Part shown: in pieces, positions 6,115-6,179 of the stretch
Layout: the number at the start of each line of letters is the position of its first letter
Position numbering within the stretch: the first letter of the stretch is position 1
Translations under genes and position numbers: made by a program
Notes under the pieces: generated by a model
Told to the model about the DNA's origin: nothing
Database searches by the model: none
Seen by the model: only the letters and a program-made list of their open reading frames with translations
From: JBFWQM01 sp050249455
GTDB lineage: Bacteria; Pseudomonadota; Alphaproteobacteria; MPNO01; VGEU01
Length of the DNA stretch: 6,179 bases
NCBI GenBank assembly: GCA_050249455.1
Contig: JBFWQM010000282.1
Span: 1 to 6,179 of the forward strand
Direction of reading: 5' to 3'

Positions 6115-6179
6115 ATGGCCGCGCGCACCCGGATCAGCAACGCCGACTGGGTCGTCGCGTGGGACGCGGCGGCCGGCCG
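6115..6179 (+). CDS. Amidohydrolase (deaminase-type, cytosine/guanine deaminase superfamily), N-terminal fragment
   Basis: ATG at 6115 opens a frame that runs to the window edge, giving M-A-A-R-T-R-I-S-N-A-D-W-V-V-A-W-D-A-A-A-G (21 codons visible). The I-x-N-A-D-W-V-V-A-W-D-x-x-x-G opening resembles the first beta strands of metal-dependent amidohydrolases of the 8-oxoguanine/chlorohydrolase-type deaminase group. The metal-binding H-x-H would come later and cannot be seen. It starts 10 bases after the Rieske oxygenase stop, with only a weak G-rich site (GGGCGGG, 6107-6113) upstream, which suggests an operon. Family placement rests on a short recalled motif, so it is tentative; the reading frame itself is likely real. 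Confidence 0.6.
   Translation, partial: MAARTRISNADWVVAWDAAAG

Noticed and set aside
4899..6140. A 413-codon - strand frame across the Rieske gene, and the 4054-5664 + strand frame across ku
   Set aside because: Both are GC-driven shadows spanning real genes and the promoter region, with no recognisable motifs.

Overview
The window is very GC-rich (roughly 70% by eye) and densely coding, with third positions almost all G or C. Gene content and layout suggest a high-GC proteobacterium, most likely an alphaproteobacterium of the Rhodospirillales/Hyphomicrobiales type. The evidence is a two-gene Ku/LigD repair operon with LigD in the PE-LIG-POL order, next to CoxL-type molybdenum hydroxylase, amidohydrolase and Rieske oxygenase genes. 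The taxonomic placement is an inference.

Layout. (1) At 1-1319 on the + strand are the 3' end of a xanthine dehydrogenase/CoxL-family molybdopterin subunit and, overlapping it by 4 bases (ATGA), an ACMSD-like metal-dependent decarboxylase/amidohydrolase. (2) The 99-base gap between convergent genes (1320-1418) is almost filled by two inverted copies of a GTAG-headed palindrome. This is the architecture of a REP doublet (REPIN/BIME). The outer head of the second copy supplies the stop codon of ligD. (3) At 1419-4971 on the - strand is a ku-ligD operon (ku first, 4-base gap, ligD from a GTG start), a complete bacterial non-homologous end-joining module. (4) The 155-base divergent region at 4972-5126 holds a plausible promoter and several GAAC/GTTC dyads. 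(5) At 5127-6104 on the + strand is a Rieske non-heme iron oxygenase alpha subunit with a strong Shine-Dalgarno sequence, followed after 10 bases by the start of an amidohydrolase that runs off the window.

How the genes work together. Ku binds broken DNA ends and recruits LigD, which trims, fills and seals them. The flanking + strand genes look like catabolic enzymes for aromatic or N-heterocyclic compounds: hydroxylation by molybdenum hydroxylase and Rieske oxygenase, with decarboxylation or deamination by amidohydrolases. Their substrates cannot be read from sequence. I see no clearly new multi-gene system here. The least ordinary element is the REP doublet and its fusion to the ligD stop codon.
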